A stretch of DNA of 64,000 nucleotides, taken from CAWJAP01 sp963834365 (GTDB taxonomy: Bacteria; Acidobacteriota; Vicinamibacteria; Vicinamibacterales; Vicinamibacteraceae). Positions 49,132 through 58,759 of the stretch are shown in pieces. The stretch is taken from the NCBI GenBank assembly GCA_963834365.1, contig CAWIBS010000033.1, forward strand, positions 310,001 to 374,000, read 5' to 3'. Below the pieces are notes generated by a model that was given only the letters and a program-made list of their open reading frames with translations, did no database searches and had not been told where the DNA came from. The first letter of the stretch is position 1. The number at the start of each line of letters is the position of its first letter. A program made the translations under genes and the position numbers.

Positions 49132-49983
49132 CTAACTTCGTCGCGGCGCTTGCGGGACGCGTGGCATCGGCGCGGGGTCTTCGTCGGCGGTGTCGAGCGC
49201 GATGCTGAAGTCCGGGAGGTAGTCGCGCACGTAGGCCAGGCCGGCGTGCACCGCCAGCGTGGCGACGACGAGGCCGAGCAGCGCGTCGCTGCCCGCCAGG
49301 ACTGCCGCCAGCGCGCCCGTCCGATCCGCCGCCGGCAACAGGAGCTCTCCGATCATCATGAAAGGGCCGGTCGTGACGACCAGGCCCGTCGTCACCGCGG
49401 CCACGATCTGAACGCGCAGCGCCGGTGAGTCGCCGGTGAAGAGCCGGCGGCAGGCAACCGCGACCGCCGCGCCGAACGCCAGCACGAGGGCCGTCCCGAC
49501 GACGGGATCCACCACGCGCAAGGCATCGGGCCGACCGACCTGCAGGGCGGCGACCAGCGCTGACATGGCGGCCAGCAGCGACCAGGCCCGCCCGGCCTCG
49601 GGCTTCGTGAAGCGCTCGATGCGCGAGACGGCGAAGAGCGTCAGGCCGAGGAAGAGCCAGGGGAGCGAGACCAGCCACGCCGCGAACCGGCCGACAGCCG
49701 TCGGGCCCGAGTGGCCCAGCCCCATGGCTCCTCCACCCGTCAGGGAGAGCGTCGTCGCGACGGCCGCGCACAGCGCGATGCCGAGGCCGAGCGACGCCAG
49801 CGTGCGGGTCGCCGCGGCCGGCGAGAGGTTCACGCGCAGCCGGGGTTGTGGTGGCGCAGGCGGCGGCGCAGGCTTTTCCGCGACGCGCGGCCGGATCGGC
49901 GCCCTCGCCGCCGGCGATGGGCGGATGGGCCGCATGGGCCGGCGGAGGCGAGCGATCGACGGGTCGAAGGGAACGACGGCCAT
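49132..49983 (-). CDS. hypothetical multi-pass membrane protein (283 aa)
   Basis: The N-terminal 60 residues are proline/arginine-rich (cytoplasmic linker). About six to seven hydrophobic segments follow, such as TLASLGLGIALCAAVATTLS, FAAWLVSLPWLFLGLTLFAV, VVGTALVLAFGAAVAVAC and VQIVAAVTTGLVVTTGPFMM. The C-terminus is acidic and Pro-rich. No family recognised. A GAGGAG ribosome site supports the ATG at 49983. Confidence 0.7.
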   Translation of the reverse strand: MAVVPFDPSIARLRRPMRPIRPSPAARAPIRPRVAEKPAPPPAPPQPRLRVNLSPAAATRTLASLGLGIALCAAVATTLSLTGGGAMGLGHSGPTAVGRFAAWLVSLPWLFLGLTLFAVSRIERFTKPEAGRAWSLLAAMSALVAALQVGRPDALRVVDPVVGTALVLAFGAAVAVACRRLFTGDSPALRVQIVAAVTTGLVVTTGPFMMIGELLLPAADRTGALAAVLAGSDALLGLVVATLAVHAGLAYVRDYLPDFSIALDTADEDPAPMPRVPQAPRRS

Positions 49984-50317
49984 GGGGCGCTCCTCGTTCC
50001 GGAGGAGCAATTCTCCTGCCGGACAGCGAGCGCGCGACCGCGCGCGGCCTGCGCGGCCACCGGTGGCCGCCGCACCACCGCCGAACACGGCAAACTGGCC
50101 CGGACTCGCAGGACGCCACCACTGTGGCGCGCACCGGACGGCTTTCGATCCGCGGAGTGAAGTAGGAGCCAGACTGGACGAATGTCGCGGCCATCGACGG
50201 ACTTGCTGATTCCACTCGCCGGCTGGAGCTTTGGAAGCAGCCATCCGCCTGATATCGTTCGCGGCACCTCACCCCCGATGGCTGTCGACGATCTGTATGG
50301 GCTGACCGCCCGAGGCC
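49984..50317. other. divergent intergenic region, no gene recognised
   Basis: Lies between the membrane-protein gene and the NRAMP-like gene, which point away from each other, so promoters for both should be here. A small AGGAG/CTCCT hairpin (50003-50017) is the only structure noticed. The open frames present are shadow-like. Confidence 0.4.
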
Positions 50318-51619
50318 GTGGACGATCCGCCCGCCAGCCTCTGGCGGGCGCTGCGCCGCATCGGTCCCGGGATTGTGCTCGCCGCGTCGATCGTCGGATC
50401 GGGTGAGCTGATTGCGACCACCACGCTCGGCGCCCAGGTGGGCTTCATCGCGCTCTGGCTGATCCTGGCGAGCTGCGCGATCAAGCCGGTCGTTCAGGGC
50501 GAGCTCGGCCGGTACACGATCGCGACCGGCGAGACCGGCCTCGAAGCCTTCAACCGGATGCCGGGGCCTCGCCTCGGTGTGAGCTGGCTCGTATGGACGT
50601 GGGCCTGCATGGTCATGCTCTCGCTGCTCCAGATCGGCGGCATGTTCGGCGGCGTCGCGCAGGTGCTGCATCTGGTCGTGCCGGCGGTTCCGGTGAATGC
50701 GTGGGTGGCCATCTGTCTGGTCTTCACGCTGGCGCTGCTCCTCGGCGGGGGCTACGACCGCGTCGAGCGCTTCGCCATCGTCAAGGTGAGCCTCTTCACG
50801 CTGCTGACCGTCTGTGCGGCGGTGGTGCTCGCGGCCCGGCCCGGCGCGCTGACGGCCGCCGACCTCGCCCGTGGCCTGAGCTTCGAGCTGCCCGCGGCGG
50901 GACTGGCGACGGCCGCAGCGGTCTTCGGCATCACCGGCGTCGGCGCCACCGAGCTGGTCATGTATCCCTACTGGTGCATCGAGAAAGGCTACGCCCGGTA
51001 CGCCGGCCGCCGCGACGGATCCAGCGAGTGGCTCGCGCGCGCCCGTGGCTGGATCCGGGTGATGCATCTCGACATCACCGCCTCGCTCATCGTCTACACG
51101 CTGGCGACCGTCGCCTTCTATCTGCTGGGCGCCGGCGTCCTTTACCGGATGGGGCTCGTGCCCGCACAGGCCGACACCATTCGCGTGCTGTCGCGCCTGT
51201 ACACCGAGACACTCGGCGAGTGGGCGCTGTGGCTCTTCTATCTGGGCGCGATCATCACGCTGTACGGCACCATCTTCGCGAGCACGGCGGCGCATGCGCG
51301 TGTGTTCGCGGATCTCATGCGCGTGCTGGGCCGCTACGATCGCGGCGACGCCGCGCGCCGCAACCGCTATCGCGACGCCTTCACCATCGCGCTGGCCGTC
51401 CTGCCGGCGCTCTTCTACTGGCTGTTCACCTCGCCCGTTCAGATGGTGGTGGCTGGCGGCGTCGCACAGATGCTGATGCTGCCGCTCATCGGCCTCGCCG
51501 TCATCTACCTCCGACACGCGCACCTGCCGCGCGAGCTCGCGCCGTCACGGCTGACGACGATGGCGTTGTGGGTGTCAACGGCCGTGATGGCCAGCGCTGC
51601 GGCGTACATGTGTGGATGA
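50318..51619 (+). CDS. NRAMP-superfamily membrane transporter, atypical
   Basis: 433 aa, about 11 hydrophobic helices, GTG start. The first helix begins RIGPGIVLAASIVGSGELIA, where classical NRAMP proteins have the metal-binding DPGN motif; here it is A-S-I-V-G-S-G. In helix 6 the classical MPH motif is replaced by TELVMYPYW. The overall pattern (GGGYDRVERFAIVKVSLFTL, TLYGTIFASTAAHARVFADL) still fits the NRAMP-related branch. Manganese or iron transport should not be assumed; a proton-coupled or other cation function is possible. Confidence 0.85.
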   Translation: MDDPPASLWRALRRIGPGIVLAASIVGSGELIATTTLGAQVGFIALWLILASCAIKPVVQGELGRYTIATGETGLEAFNRMPGPRLGVSWLVWTWACMVMLSLLQIGGMFGGVAQVLHLVVPAVPVNAWVAICLVFTLALLLGGGYDRVERFAIVKVSLFTLLTVCAAVVLAARPGALTAADLARGLSFELPAAGLATAAAVFGITGVGATELVMYPYWCIEKGYARYAGRRDGSSEWLARARGWIRVMHLDITASLIVYTLATVAFYLLGAGVLYRMGLVPAQADTIRVLSRLYTETLGEWALWLFYLGAIITLYGTIFASTAAHARVFADLMRVLGRYDRGDAARRNRYRDAFTIALAVLPALFYWLFTSPVQMVVAGGVAQMLMLPLIGLAVIYLRHAHLPRELAPSRLTTMALWVSTAVMASAAAYMCG

Positions 51620-51669
51620 CATGGGCGCATGACCTCACTCGATCAGGGGCTACGGACGACAGCAAGTCG

Positions 51670-51702
51670 TTGGTAGCTGGTAGCTGGTAGCCTGTAGCTG
51701 AA
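51670..51702. repeat. heptamer array CTGGTAG
   Basis: About four copies of TGGTAGC (the last diverged to CTGTAGC) directly before the ribosome site of the TIM-barrel gene. The same heptamer is arrayed at 38764-38789 and appears at 55205-55217. Confidence 0.85.
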
Positions 51703-51712
51703 GGATCCCACC

Positions 51713-52624
51713 ATGACTCGTCGCGAATGGCTCGTCGCAGCAGGAGCGCTGGCTGCCGCGGCCCGCGCGGACACGACGCGCGCCGCCGGCTCGGGCTTTT
51801 CCGGCACGCTCTGCTTCTTCTCCAAGCACCTCCCCGAACTGGCGGGGCCGGCGCTCGGTCGGGCCGTCAAGGACATGGGGTTCGGCGGCGTGGACCTCAC
51901 CGTGCGCCCGGGCGGACACGTCGTCCCGTCACGCGTGACCGAGGATCTGCCGCGCACGGCCGGCGCCATCCGCGACGCCGGGCTCGACGTGCCGATGATC
52001 ACGACCGCGATCACGTCGGCCTCCGACCCGGCGGCGGCCGCGGTGTTCGCGACTGCGGCGCGCCTGAACATCCGGCTGATCAAGCTCGGGTACTGGCGAT
52101 ACGCGCTGGCCGATGTGCGCAAGGAGCTCGCCGACGTGGGACGGGATCTCGCGGGCCTTGCCGCACTCGCCCGCGATCACGGCGTCCAGCTCGGCTTCCA
52201 CAATCACGCCGACAATGTCGGCGCGGCGATCTGGGACATCGCGCCACACATCGATCCGTTGGACGAGCAGGCGATCGGCTACTACTACGACCCGCGCCAC
52301 GCCGTCGTCGAAGGCGGGGGCATCGGCTGGAAGACGGCCTTCGGCCGCGTCGCGCCCCGGCTGAAAATGGTGGCCGTCAAGGATTTCTACTGGGAGAAAC
52401 AGCCGGCTGGCTGGCGGACGCGGAACTGCCCGCTCGGCGAAGGGATGGTGGACTGGTCGTGGTTCGCGCGGGCGCTGGCGCGGGTGGGATTTGCCGGGCC
52501 CGTGTCCGTCCACTTCGAGTACCAGATTCCAGGCGCCACGCCGGCCGAGCGCCAGTCCCGCACGATCGACCACGCACGCCGCGACCTGGCGTTCATCCGG
52601 ACGGCCCTGCAGAACGCGTCCTGA
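51713..52624 (+). CDS. sugar phosphate isomerase/epimerase-like TIM-barrel protein, exported
   Basis: 303 aa. The N-terminus (MTRREWLVAAGALAAAARA) is a Tat-like signal. The AP-endonuclease-2-type barrel shows LGRAVKDMGFGGVDLTVRPG, LARDHGVQLGFHNHADNVG with metal His, YYYDPRHAVVEGG, and VAVKDFYWEK; VSVHFEY near the C-terminus carries the last metal ligand. Family members isomerise or epimerise sugars and inositol derivatives. Confidence 0.9.
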   Translation: MTRREWLVAAGALAAAARADTTRAAGSGFSGTLCFFSKHLPELAGPALGRAVKDMGFGGVDLTVRPGGHVVPSRVTEDLPRTAGAIRDAGLDVPMITTAITSASDPAAAAVFATAARLNIRLIKLGYWRYALADVRKELADVGRDLAGLAALARDHGVQLGFHNHADNVGAAIWDIAPHIDPLDEQAIGYYYDPRHAVVEGGGIGWKTAFGRVAPRLKMVAVKDFYWEKQPAGWRTRNCPLGEGMVDWSWFARALARVGFAGPVSVHFEYQIPGATPAERQSRTIDHARRDLAFIRTALQNAS

Positions 52625-52647
52625 ACCTCATTGACAGCCTCATTGAC

Positions 52648-52777
52648 GTAGTGTCCGGCTTCAGCCGGACCAGGAGTCCGCCTAAGGGAGCTCTGACAAT
52701 GTGGCGCAGGCCTTTAGGCCTGCCCGGGCCCGCGTTGGCCGGGCTGAAGCCCGGCGCCACCTTGGCGGGCCCGCGTA
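52648..52777. repeat. two dispersed repeats in tandem
   Basis: GTAGTGTCCGGCTTCAGCCGGACC (52648-52671) is followed by GTGGCGCAGGCCTTTAGGCCTGC and GCCGGGCTGAAGCCCGGC (52701-52777). The second part is the reverse complement of 25493-25570. The element ends at the enolase-superfamily gene's stop codon. Confidence 0.9.
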
Positions 52778-54262
52778 TCAGAGGCCGAGCCTCGAGCCAG
52801 CAGCGACCGCGCCCAGTCCCGGGCCGGTGAGCTGGCCCGTGTGCATGTGGCCGCCGCGGATCGTGAACACGCCAGGAAAACGAGCCTCCCAGCCGGCGCT
52901 CGCGGCAGGGACGAACTGCCGGGCGTTGGCTTCGATGCCGGCGTTGCCGGGGACACGCGCGGCGATGCCCGCCGAGTGGATGAGCGAGGCGCCCGGACAG
53001 GTCAGATCCTGCACGCAGAGGAACATCCCGAACTTCTGCGCCGCGGCCGCCATCAGCATCGCGTGGCTCTGACCCTTGCACGCCTTGAGCGCGACGCCGG
53101 TGTAGCCCATTTCCCGCGCCAGCAGGAGCGTCTCGAGGTCGGTCAGCGACTCGTCGATCACCACCGGACACAGCCGCGCCGCCTCGTGCATCACGTTCGC
53201 GCGATCCTTCTCGAGGTCGCGCGCCGTCGGCTGCTCGATGTAGAGCACACGCGCGAAGCCGGCGGGCGTGGCCGCCCGCACGCGCGTGAGGAGGTCGAGC
53301 AGATAGCCGACGTTCGGGCACCCCTCGTTGAAGTCGAGGAGGTATTTCCAATCCGTCACGCGGCGCTCGCCGAGCTCGCGCGTGACCACGCGATCGACGC
53401 GGACGATCCGGTCGAAGTCGGCATCCGCGTTGCCGCCATTGAGCTTGATCTTGAAGCGGACGAGGCCATCGCGCGCGATCCATTCGGCGAGGGTATTGGG
53501 CAGGCCGTCGTCGATGCGAACCCGGACGTCCGAGGCCTCGATGGCATCGCTCGCGCCGACCGAGTGGAAGACCGGCGTGCGCGGCCGCGGGGTGACAGGC
53601 ACGTAGCGATCGAGATACTCGCCCTTGAAGGCGGCGCCAAGGTCGTGCGACAGGTCGCGGGTCATGAACCCGGGGCCGTAGGTCTCGTAGCTGCTGACGC
53701 CGAACGCCTTCCCGTACGCATCGTGAATGGCCGCGTCGAAGGGACTGGCGACCACCAGCGTGCACAGCTTCGGAATGGCCACCGGAAGCGCGCGTGTCCG
53801 GGACACGGCGTCGGCGGCGCGCAGGTATGCCGGTTCGAGCACCCGGAACAGATCGATCGGGTGGCCCGCCTCGTCGCACCCGGCCGTCTGCGCGCGCAAT
53901 TCCGCGGCCAGTGCCGTCATCGCGCCCAGGCTGGCGTCGTGCGGCACCGCCGGGAACGCCCACGCGTTGCCGAGCGTCATCGACCCGAATCCCCAGGCTT
54001 CGCGGCCGTCACCGCACCGAACCCGGCATTCGACGTTGAGAATGGTCACGCGATCGACCGTGCGTCCGCCGAACTGGTACGGGGCGCGGTAGCGATGTTC
54101 CTCGAACGCAAAGCCGACCTCGACGATGCGGATGTCGCGAGGCCGGGAGGCGCGTACGGCGGGCGCCGCGGTCTGGTCAGCGCGGGCCAGCGGCGCGAGC
54201 GGCGCGGCGATCACCGAGCGCAGCAGCGTCCGCCGGGAAAGGGTGTCGGGGACGGGAGCCAT
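52778..54262 (-). CDS. enolase-superfamily enzyme (muconate-lactonising/dipeptide-epimerase subgroup-like), exported
   Basis: 494 aa with a Tat-like signal (SRRTLLRSVIAAPLAPLARA). Active-site positions of the MLE subgroup are visible: the KxK pair in RFKIKLNGG, metal ligands in YLLDFNEG (Asp), LYIEQPT (Glu) and VVIDESLTD (Asp), and the second lysine in ALKACKGQSHA. The substrate is unknown. The ATG lies within the left arm of a 28-bp inverted repeat (54245-54307), which supplies the first seven codons (MAPVPDT). It is longer than most family members because of the signal and an insert (residues 170-235). Confidence 0.88.
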   Translation of the reverse strand: MAPVPDTLSRRTLLRSVIAAPLAPLARADQTAAPAVRASRPRDIRIVEVGFAFEEHRYRAPYQFGGRTVDRVTILNVECRVRCGDGREAWGFGSMTLGNAWAFPAVPHDASLGAMTALAAELRAQTAGCDEAGHPIDLFRVLEPAYLRAADAVSRTRALPVAIPKLCTLVVASPFDAAIHDAYGKAFGVSSYETYGPGFMTRDLSHDLGAAFKGEYLDRYVPVTPRPRTPVFHSVGASDAIEASDVRVRIDDGLPNTLAEWIARDGLVRFKIKLNGGNADADFDRIVRVDRVVTRELGERRVTDWKYLLDFNEGCPNVGYLLDLLTRVRAATPAGFARVLYIEQPTARDLEKDRANVMHEAARLCPVVIDESLTDLETLLLAREMGYTGVALKACKGQSHAMLMAAAAQKFGMFLCVQDLTCPGASLIHSAGIAARVPGNAGIEANARQFVPAASAGWEARFPGVFTIRGGHMHTGQLTGPGLGAVAAGSRLGL

Positions 54263-54307
54263 GTCTCAACATTATGCCCATGTTGAGAAATGGCTCCGGT
54301 CCCCGAC
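54245..54307. repeat. 28-bp inverted repeat over the enolase-family start codon
   Basis: Left arm 54245-54272, loop 54273-54279, right arm 54280-54307, with two mismatches. It begins GTCGGGGACGGGAGCCAT and includes the core seen at 43871. It lies in the divergent region before the aquaglyceroporin gene. Confidence 0.9.
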
Positions 54308-54368
54308 AACCGTTGCGTGTAGGATTGGCGTTCCCTGGAACGTCGGCGTCCACCCCGGAGGAATGTCC

Positions 54369-55139
54369 ATGGACCGTGGCATGGTGCGTGAGCTGCTGGC
54401 CGAATTCCTCGGCACGTTCTTGCTGATCGTGTTCGGCGTGGCCGTGGTCGCACAGGTCGTCCTCAGCCGGCAGAGCGCGGGCACCACGCTGTCCATCAAC
54501 CTCGGGTGGGGCCTCGCCGTCATGATCGCCCTGTACGCGTCGGGCGGCGTCTCGGGGGGGCATCTCAATCCCGCCGTCACCCTCGCCCTCGCGGTCCATC
54601 GCGGCTTCCCCTGGGCGAAGGTCGTGCCCTACACGCTGGCGCAGATCATCGGCGCGTTCGTCGCCTCCGCGGTCGTCTACGTGACCTATCGTGAGGCGCT
54701 CATGGCGTTCGACAGCGGCGTGCGCGCGGTCGCGGGTCCCACCGCAACGGCGGGAATCTGGGCAACGTACCCGCAGCCGTTTCTGAGCACGACCGGCGGG
54801 CTGATCGATCAGATTGTCGGCACGGCGCTGCTCATGGCCGGGGTCTTCGCCGTCACGGACCAACGCAACACGGCGCCGCCCGCCGTCGCCGCGCCCGTGG
54901 TGGTCGGCGCGCTGGTGCTGCTGATCGGCGTCTCACTCGGGTTCAACGCCGGATATGCCATCAACCCGGCGCGCGATTTCGGACCGCGCCTCTTCACCGC
55001 GCTGGCCGGCTGGGGGTCCGAGGTCTTCACCAGCGCCAACGGCTGGTGGTGGGTGCCGATCGCGGGGCCCGTCATCGGCGCCGTGCTGGGTGGCTTTCTC
55101 TACGACCTGTGTATCACGAACCATCATCCAAGGACGTGA
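54369..55139 (+). CDS. aquaglyceroporin (GlpF-like MIP channel)
   Basis: 256 aa, six hydrophobic segments and both NPA boxes: SGGHLNPAVTLAL and YAINPARDFGPR. The Asp after the second NPAR is the mark of glycerol facilitators rather than pure water channels. The ATG at 54369 has GGAG at a good distance; the ATG at 54363 overlaps that site. No glycerol kinase is nearby. It imports glycerol or similar polyols. Confidence 0.93.
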   Translation: MDRGMVRELLAEFLGTFLLIVFGVAVVAQVVLSRQSAGTTLSINLGWGLAVMIALYASGGVSGGHLNPAVTLALAVHRGFPWAKVVPYTLAQIIGAFVASAVVYVTYREALMAFDSGVRAVAGPTATAGIWATYPQPFLSTTGGLIDQIVGTALLMAGVFAVTDQRNTAPPAVAAPVVVGALVLLIGVSLGFNAGYAINPARDFGPRLFTALAGWGSEVFTSANGWWWVPIAGPVIGAVLGGFLYDLCITNHHPRT

Positions 55140-55166
55140 TTGACTGATCCGGGATTCCTGAGCACG

Positions 55167-55220
55167 ATGGTCTTTGGTCTTCGGTCTTTGGTCTTTGGTC
55201 GTTCGTAGCTGGTAGCTGAA
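55167..55220. repeat. heptamer array CTTTGGT with CTGGTAG
   Basis: Five or so copies of (T/C)TTTGGTC (55168-55200) are followed by GTAGCTGGTAGCTG (55205-55218). It ends just before the ribosome site of the PQQ dehydrogenase gene. Confidence 0.85.
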
Positions 55221-55230
55221 GAGGTCCTCC

Positions 55231-57164
55231 ATGAAGCCGGCAGCGCCTGCTCTCGTGACGGTCATCGCGCTGGCGGGGGCAATCGGTGCCGTCCCGACGG
55301 GACCGCACGGCCATGTCTCCCCTGAGGCGGCGAACATCGACTGGCCGATGGTGCACGGCGATGCCGGCGCCACCCGGTATCCGACCTTCGCGAGATCACG
55401 CGCGAGAACGTCGCCTCGCTCGAGGTGGCCTGGACCTACCGCACGGGCGATGCGGATCCGAAGAACTTCTCCACCATCGAGTGCACGCCGGTCGTCGTCA
55501 ACGGCGTGATGTTCGTCACGACCGTGCGCGGTCAGGTGGTGGCGCTCGACGCCGCGACCGGCGAGCGCAAGTGGTCGTTCGATGCCACGGCCGGACGCGG
55601 CCGGATGCGCGTCGCCGGCGGCGTCAACCGCGGCGTCGCCTATTGGGCCGACCCCGCCGACGGCCGCGGACGCGTGTTCCACGGCTCGGCCTACGGCGAG
55701 ATCTTCGCACTCGACGCCGCGACCGGCACGCCCATCGAAAGCTTCGCGTCCAAAGGCATCCTGACCCTGTCACCCGGCGACGACCCGGCGTACGCGGGCC
55801 GGTTGATCGGCATCACGTCCGCACCGCTGGTCGTCGGGGATCTCCTCGTCGCCGGCGCATCGGTCGGCGAGGGCCCGGAGCCCGCCGCCTCCGGAGACAT
55901 CGTGGCGTGGGACGTGCGCACGGGCGTCGAGCGCTGGCGATTCCACACCGTGCCGCGGCCCGGCGAGGCCGGACACGAGACGTGGGAGGACGGCTCGTGG
56001 AAGGGCCGTGGCGGCGCCAACGCCTGGGCGGGCCTGACCGCCGACCCGGCGCGCGGGCTGCTCTTCGCGGGGACGGGGTCGGCCACGTTCGACTTCTACG
56101 GCGGCGATCGCAAGGGCGACAACCTGTTTGCGAACTCCACCATCGCGCTCGATGTCAAGACGGGCCGGCGGGTCTGGCACTACCAGACCGTCCGCCACGA
56201 TCTGTGGGACTACGATCTGCCACACCCACCGATCATGGTGCGCGTCACGCGCGACGGCCGGACGTTCGACGCGGTCGCACAGGTCGCCAAGACCGGCTTC
56301 GTGTACCTCTTCGAACGGGAGTCAGGAAAGCCGGTGTTCGAGATGACCGACCGTGCGGTGCCGGCCTCGACGATGCCCGGTGAGCGCGCCGCGGCCTCGC
56401 AGCCGATTCCCTCGTTGCCGCCGGCGTTCATCCGCCAGACGTTCACCGAGAAGGACGTCTTCGGCACGACGCCAGAGGCTGCCGCCGACGCACGCACGAG
56501 ATTTGCGACCATGCGGCACGGACCGATCTTCACGCCGCCCAGCCTCGAGGGGACGGTGGCTCTTCCAGGCACTCGCGGCGGCTCGACATGGTCGGGCGCG
56601 TCGTTCGATCCCTCCACCGGCTGGCTCTACGTCAACGCCAACGAGATCGCCAACATCCTCAAGCTCGAGAAAGCCGACGAAGGTGCGGCCTTCGCCTACC
56701 GGTTCTCCGCCTACCGGCAGTTCCTCGACATGCATGGCTATCCGGCCATCACGCCACCCTGGGGCACCTTGAACGCCATCGACCTCTCCGCCGGCCGCAT
56801 CGTCTGGCAGGTCCCTCTCGGGGAGCATCCGGAACTGGTCAAGAAAGGCCTGGCCCGGACCGGCACGGAGAACTTCGGCGGCACGATCGTCACCGCCGGC
56901 GGCCTGGTGCTCATTGGCGCCACGAAAGACGAGAAGTTCCGCGCGTTCGACAAGACGACAGGGGCTGTCCTCTGGGAGCACCAGCTGGAGGCCGGCGGTT
57001 ACGCCACGCCCGCGACCTACGCTGTCGGGGGACGGCAATTCGTCGTGATCGCGGCGGGCGGAGGCGGCAAGCCGCGAACGAAGTCGGGCGACGCGTTCGT
57101 CGCCTTCGCGCTGCCGCGCCGGGGCGCACCTTCGTCGCCGGACAGCGGTCCCCCCGCACGCTGA
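55231..57164 (+). CDS. PQQ-dependent dehydrogenase (acido_PQQ/glucose-dehydrogenase-like), one frameshift
   Basis: A signal peptide (MKPAAPALVTVIALAGAIGA) follows a good ribosome site. DWPMVHGDAGATRYPTF is interrupted near 55395; the other frame resumes with EITRENVASLEVAWTYRTGD. Propeller motifs follow: GQVVALDAATGERKWSFDAT, VYLFERESGKPVFEM, GTLNAIDLSAGRIVWQVPLG and KTTGAVLWEHQLEAGGYATP. No CxxCH haem site is seen, so the electron acceptor must be separate. About 644 aa. Oxidises alcohols or sugars in the periplasm. An arylsulfatase gene follows 20 bases later. Confidence 0.9.
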
Positions 57165-57183
57165 GCCCTCGATCGACGGACGC

Positions 57184-58608
57184 ATGTCACGCCTCCTGCT
57201 GACGACGTTGCTGGTCGTGCTCGGCCTGGCATCCGGGCGACTGGGCTCGACGCCTCAACCCGATGCGGCGACAGCCCGCCCGAATGTCATCCTCATCCAG
57301 GCCGACGACCTCGGTTGGGGCGACCTGAGCGTCTACGGGCAGAAACGCTTCACGACGCCCGCGCTCGATCGCATGGCAGCCGAGGGCCTGCGCTTCACTC
57401 AGTACTACTCGGGCAGTACCGTCTGCGCCCCGTCACGGGGCGCCCTGCTCACGGGCCGTCACACCGGGCACGCCCGCATTCGCGGCAACGGGGACATTCC
57501 GCTCGAGGACGCCGACGTCACGCTCGCCGAGGTCCTGAAGACCGTGGGTTACCGCAACGCCGTCGTCGGCAAGTGGGGCCTGGGCGATGCCGATTCTCCG
57601 GGCAGGCCGGATCGGCAGGGATTCGACGTCGCGTTCGGTTTCCTGCGCCACCCGCATGCACATCGCCAGTACACCGAACGGCTGTGGAAGGACGGCGCGT
57701 GGATCGACATCGACCCGGTGAAGGACTACGTGAACGACCTCTTCACCGAGGCCGCCCTCGCGTTCGTGGACGAATCGAGTCGCGCCGGCGCCGAGGCCAC
57801 GCCCTTCTTCCTCTATCTGGCCTACACCTCGCCGCATGCCGAACTGCGGGTGCCGGAGGAGGCGGTCGCGCCGTTCCGCGGCAGGTTCCCCGAGACGCCG
57901 TTCGTCAACGAGAAGGCCGACGGACTGCGTCCCGAGCCGCCGTACTCGCAAAGCGCCGGCTACCGATCGCAGGCGCATCCGCGAGCGGCCTTCGCCGGCA
58001 TGGTGAGCCGCATCGATCGCGACGTCGGACGTCTCCTCGCCAGGTTGCGCGAGCGGAAGATCGATCGCCGCACGCTCGTGCTCTTCACGAGCGACAACGG
58101 TCCGCATCGTGAAGGCGGCGCCGACCCGGAGTTCTTCGACAGCAACGGGCCGCTGCGCGGCATCAAGCGGGACTTGTACGACGGCGGGATACGCGTGCCG
58201 ATGATCGCGTGGTGGCCGGGCACCGTGCCCCAGGGCACGCGCGAGGACGTCTGGACCCACTGGGATGTGCTGCCCACGATCGCGGATCTCGCCGGCGCCC
58301 GCCCGCCTGAGGCGATCGACGGGGTGTCGATGCGGCGCGTACTCACCGGCGGTCGGCAGGGCGAGATGGCCGATCGCACGCTGTACTGGGAGTTCCACGA
58401 GCGGGGATTCCAGCAGGCGGCGCGTCGCGGGCGATGGAAGGCCGTGAAGACCGGCGCCGATCGAGCGCTCGAGATCTACGATCTCGCCGCCGATCCCGCT
58501 GAAGCGACGAACGTCGCCGCCAGCCAGCCGGCAATCGTCTCGATGTTCGAGTCGTATCTGGCGACTGCGCGAACGCACTCCGACCGCTGGCCCGCCATGA
58601 AACCGTAG
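57184..58608 (+). CDS. secreted arylsulfatase
   Basis: 474 aa. A signal peptide is followed by VILIQADDLGWGDLSVYGQK (metal Asp pair), the formylglycine motif C-A-P-S-R-G in STVCAPSRGALLTGRH, GYRNAVVGKWGLGD, and LFTSDNGPHREGG. The protein is a complete type I sulfatase. It lies 20 bases after the PQQ dehydrogenase and may be cotranscribed. The following convergent genes (DUF6515-like, DUF2092, HAD, MetA-like) are often found with arylsulfatases. Confidence 0.93.
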   Translation: MSRLLLTTLLVVLGLASGRLGSTPQPDAATARPNVILIQADDLGWGDLSVYGQKRFTTPALDRMAAEGLRFTQYYSGSTVCAPSRGALLTGRHTGHARIRGNGDIPLEDADVTLAEVLKTVGYRNAVVGKWGLGDADSPGRPDRQGFDVAFGFLRHPHAHRQYTERLWKDGAWIDIDPVKDYVNDLFTEAALAFVDESSRAGAEATPFFLYLAYTSPHAELRVPEEAVAPFRGRFPETPFVNEKADGLRPEPPYSQSAGYRSQAHPRAAFAGMVSRIDRDVGRLLARLRERKIDRRTLVLFTSDNGPHREGGADPEFFDSNGPLRGIKRDLYDGGIRVPMIAWWPGTVPQGTREDVWTHWDVLPTIADLAGARPPEAIDGVSMRRVLTGGRQGEMADRTLYWEFHERGFQQAARRGRWKAVKTGADRALEIYDLAADPAEATNVAASQPAIVSMFESYLATARTHSDRWPAMKP

Positions 58609-58611
58609 CGC

Positions 58612-58700
58612 AGGACGACAGGGCTGAAGCCCTGTCCCACCTCGGGAAACAGCCGGACCCGCGATTCTCTTCGTAGTGTCCGGCTTCAGCCGGACCTGAC
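58612..58700. repeat. dispersed palindromes (ACAGGGCTGAAGCCCTGT and GTCCGGCTTCAGCCGGAC)
   Basis: Two different palindrome families stand side by side between the convergent arylsulfatase and repeat-protein genes. The first relates to the copy at 35560. Confidence 0.85.
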
Positions 58701-58759
58701 TGGCCGTCGGAAATCTCGGCCGCAGAGGAGGTCGCGGCGGACGCTTGTGCGAGGTCGGC

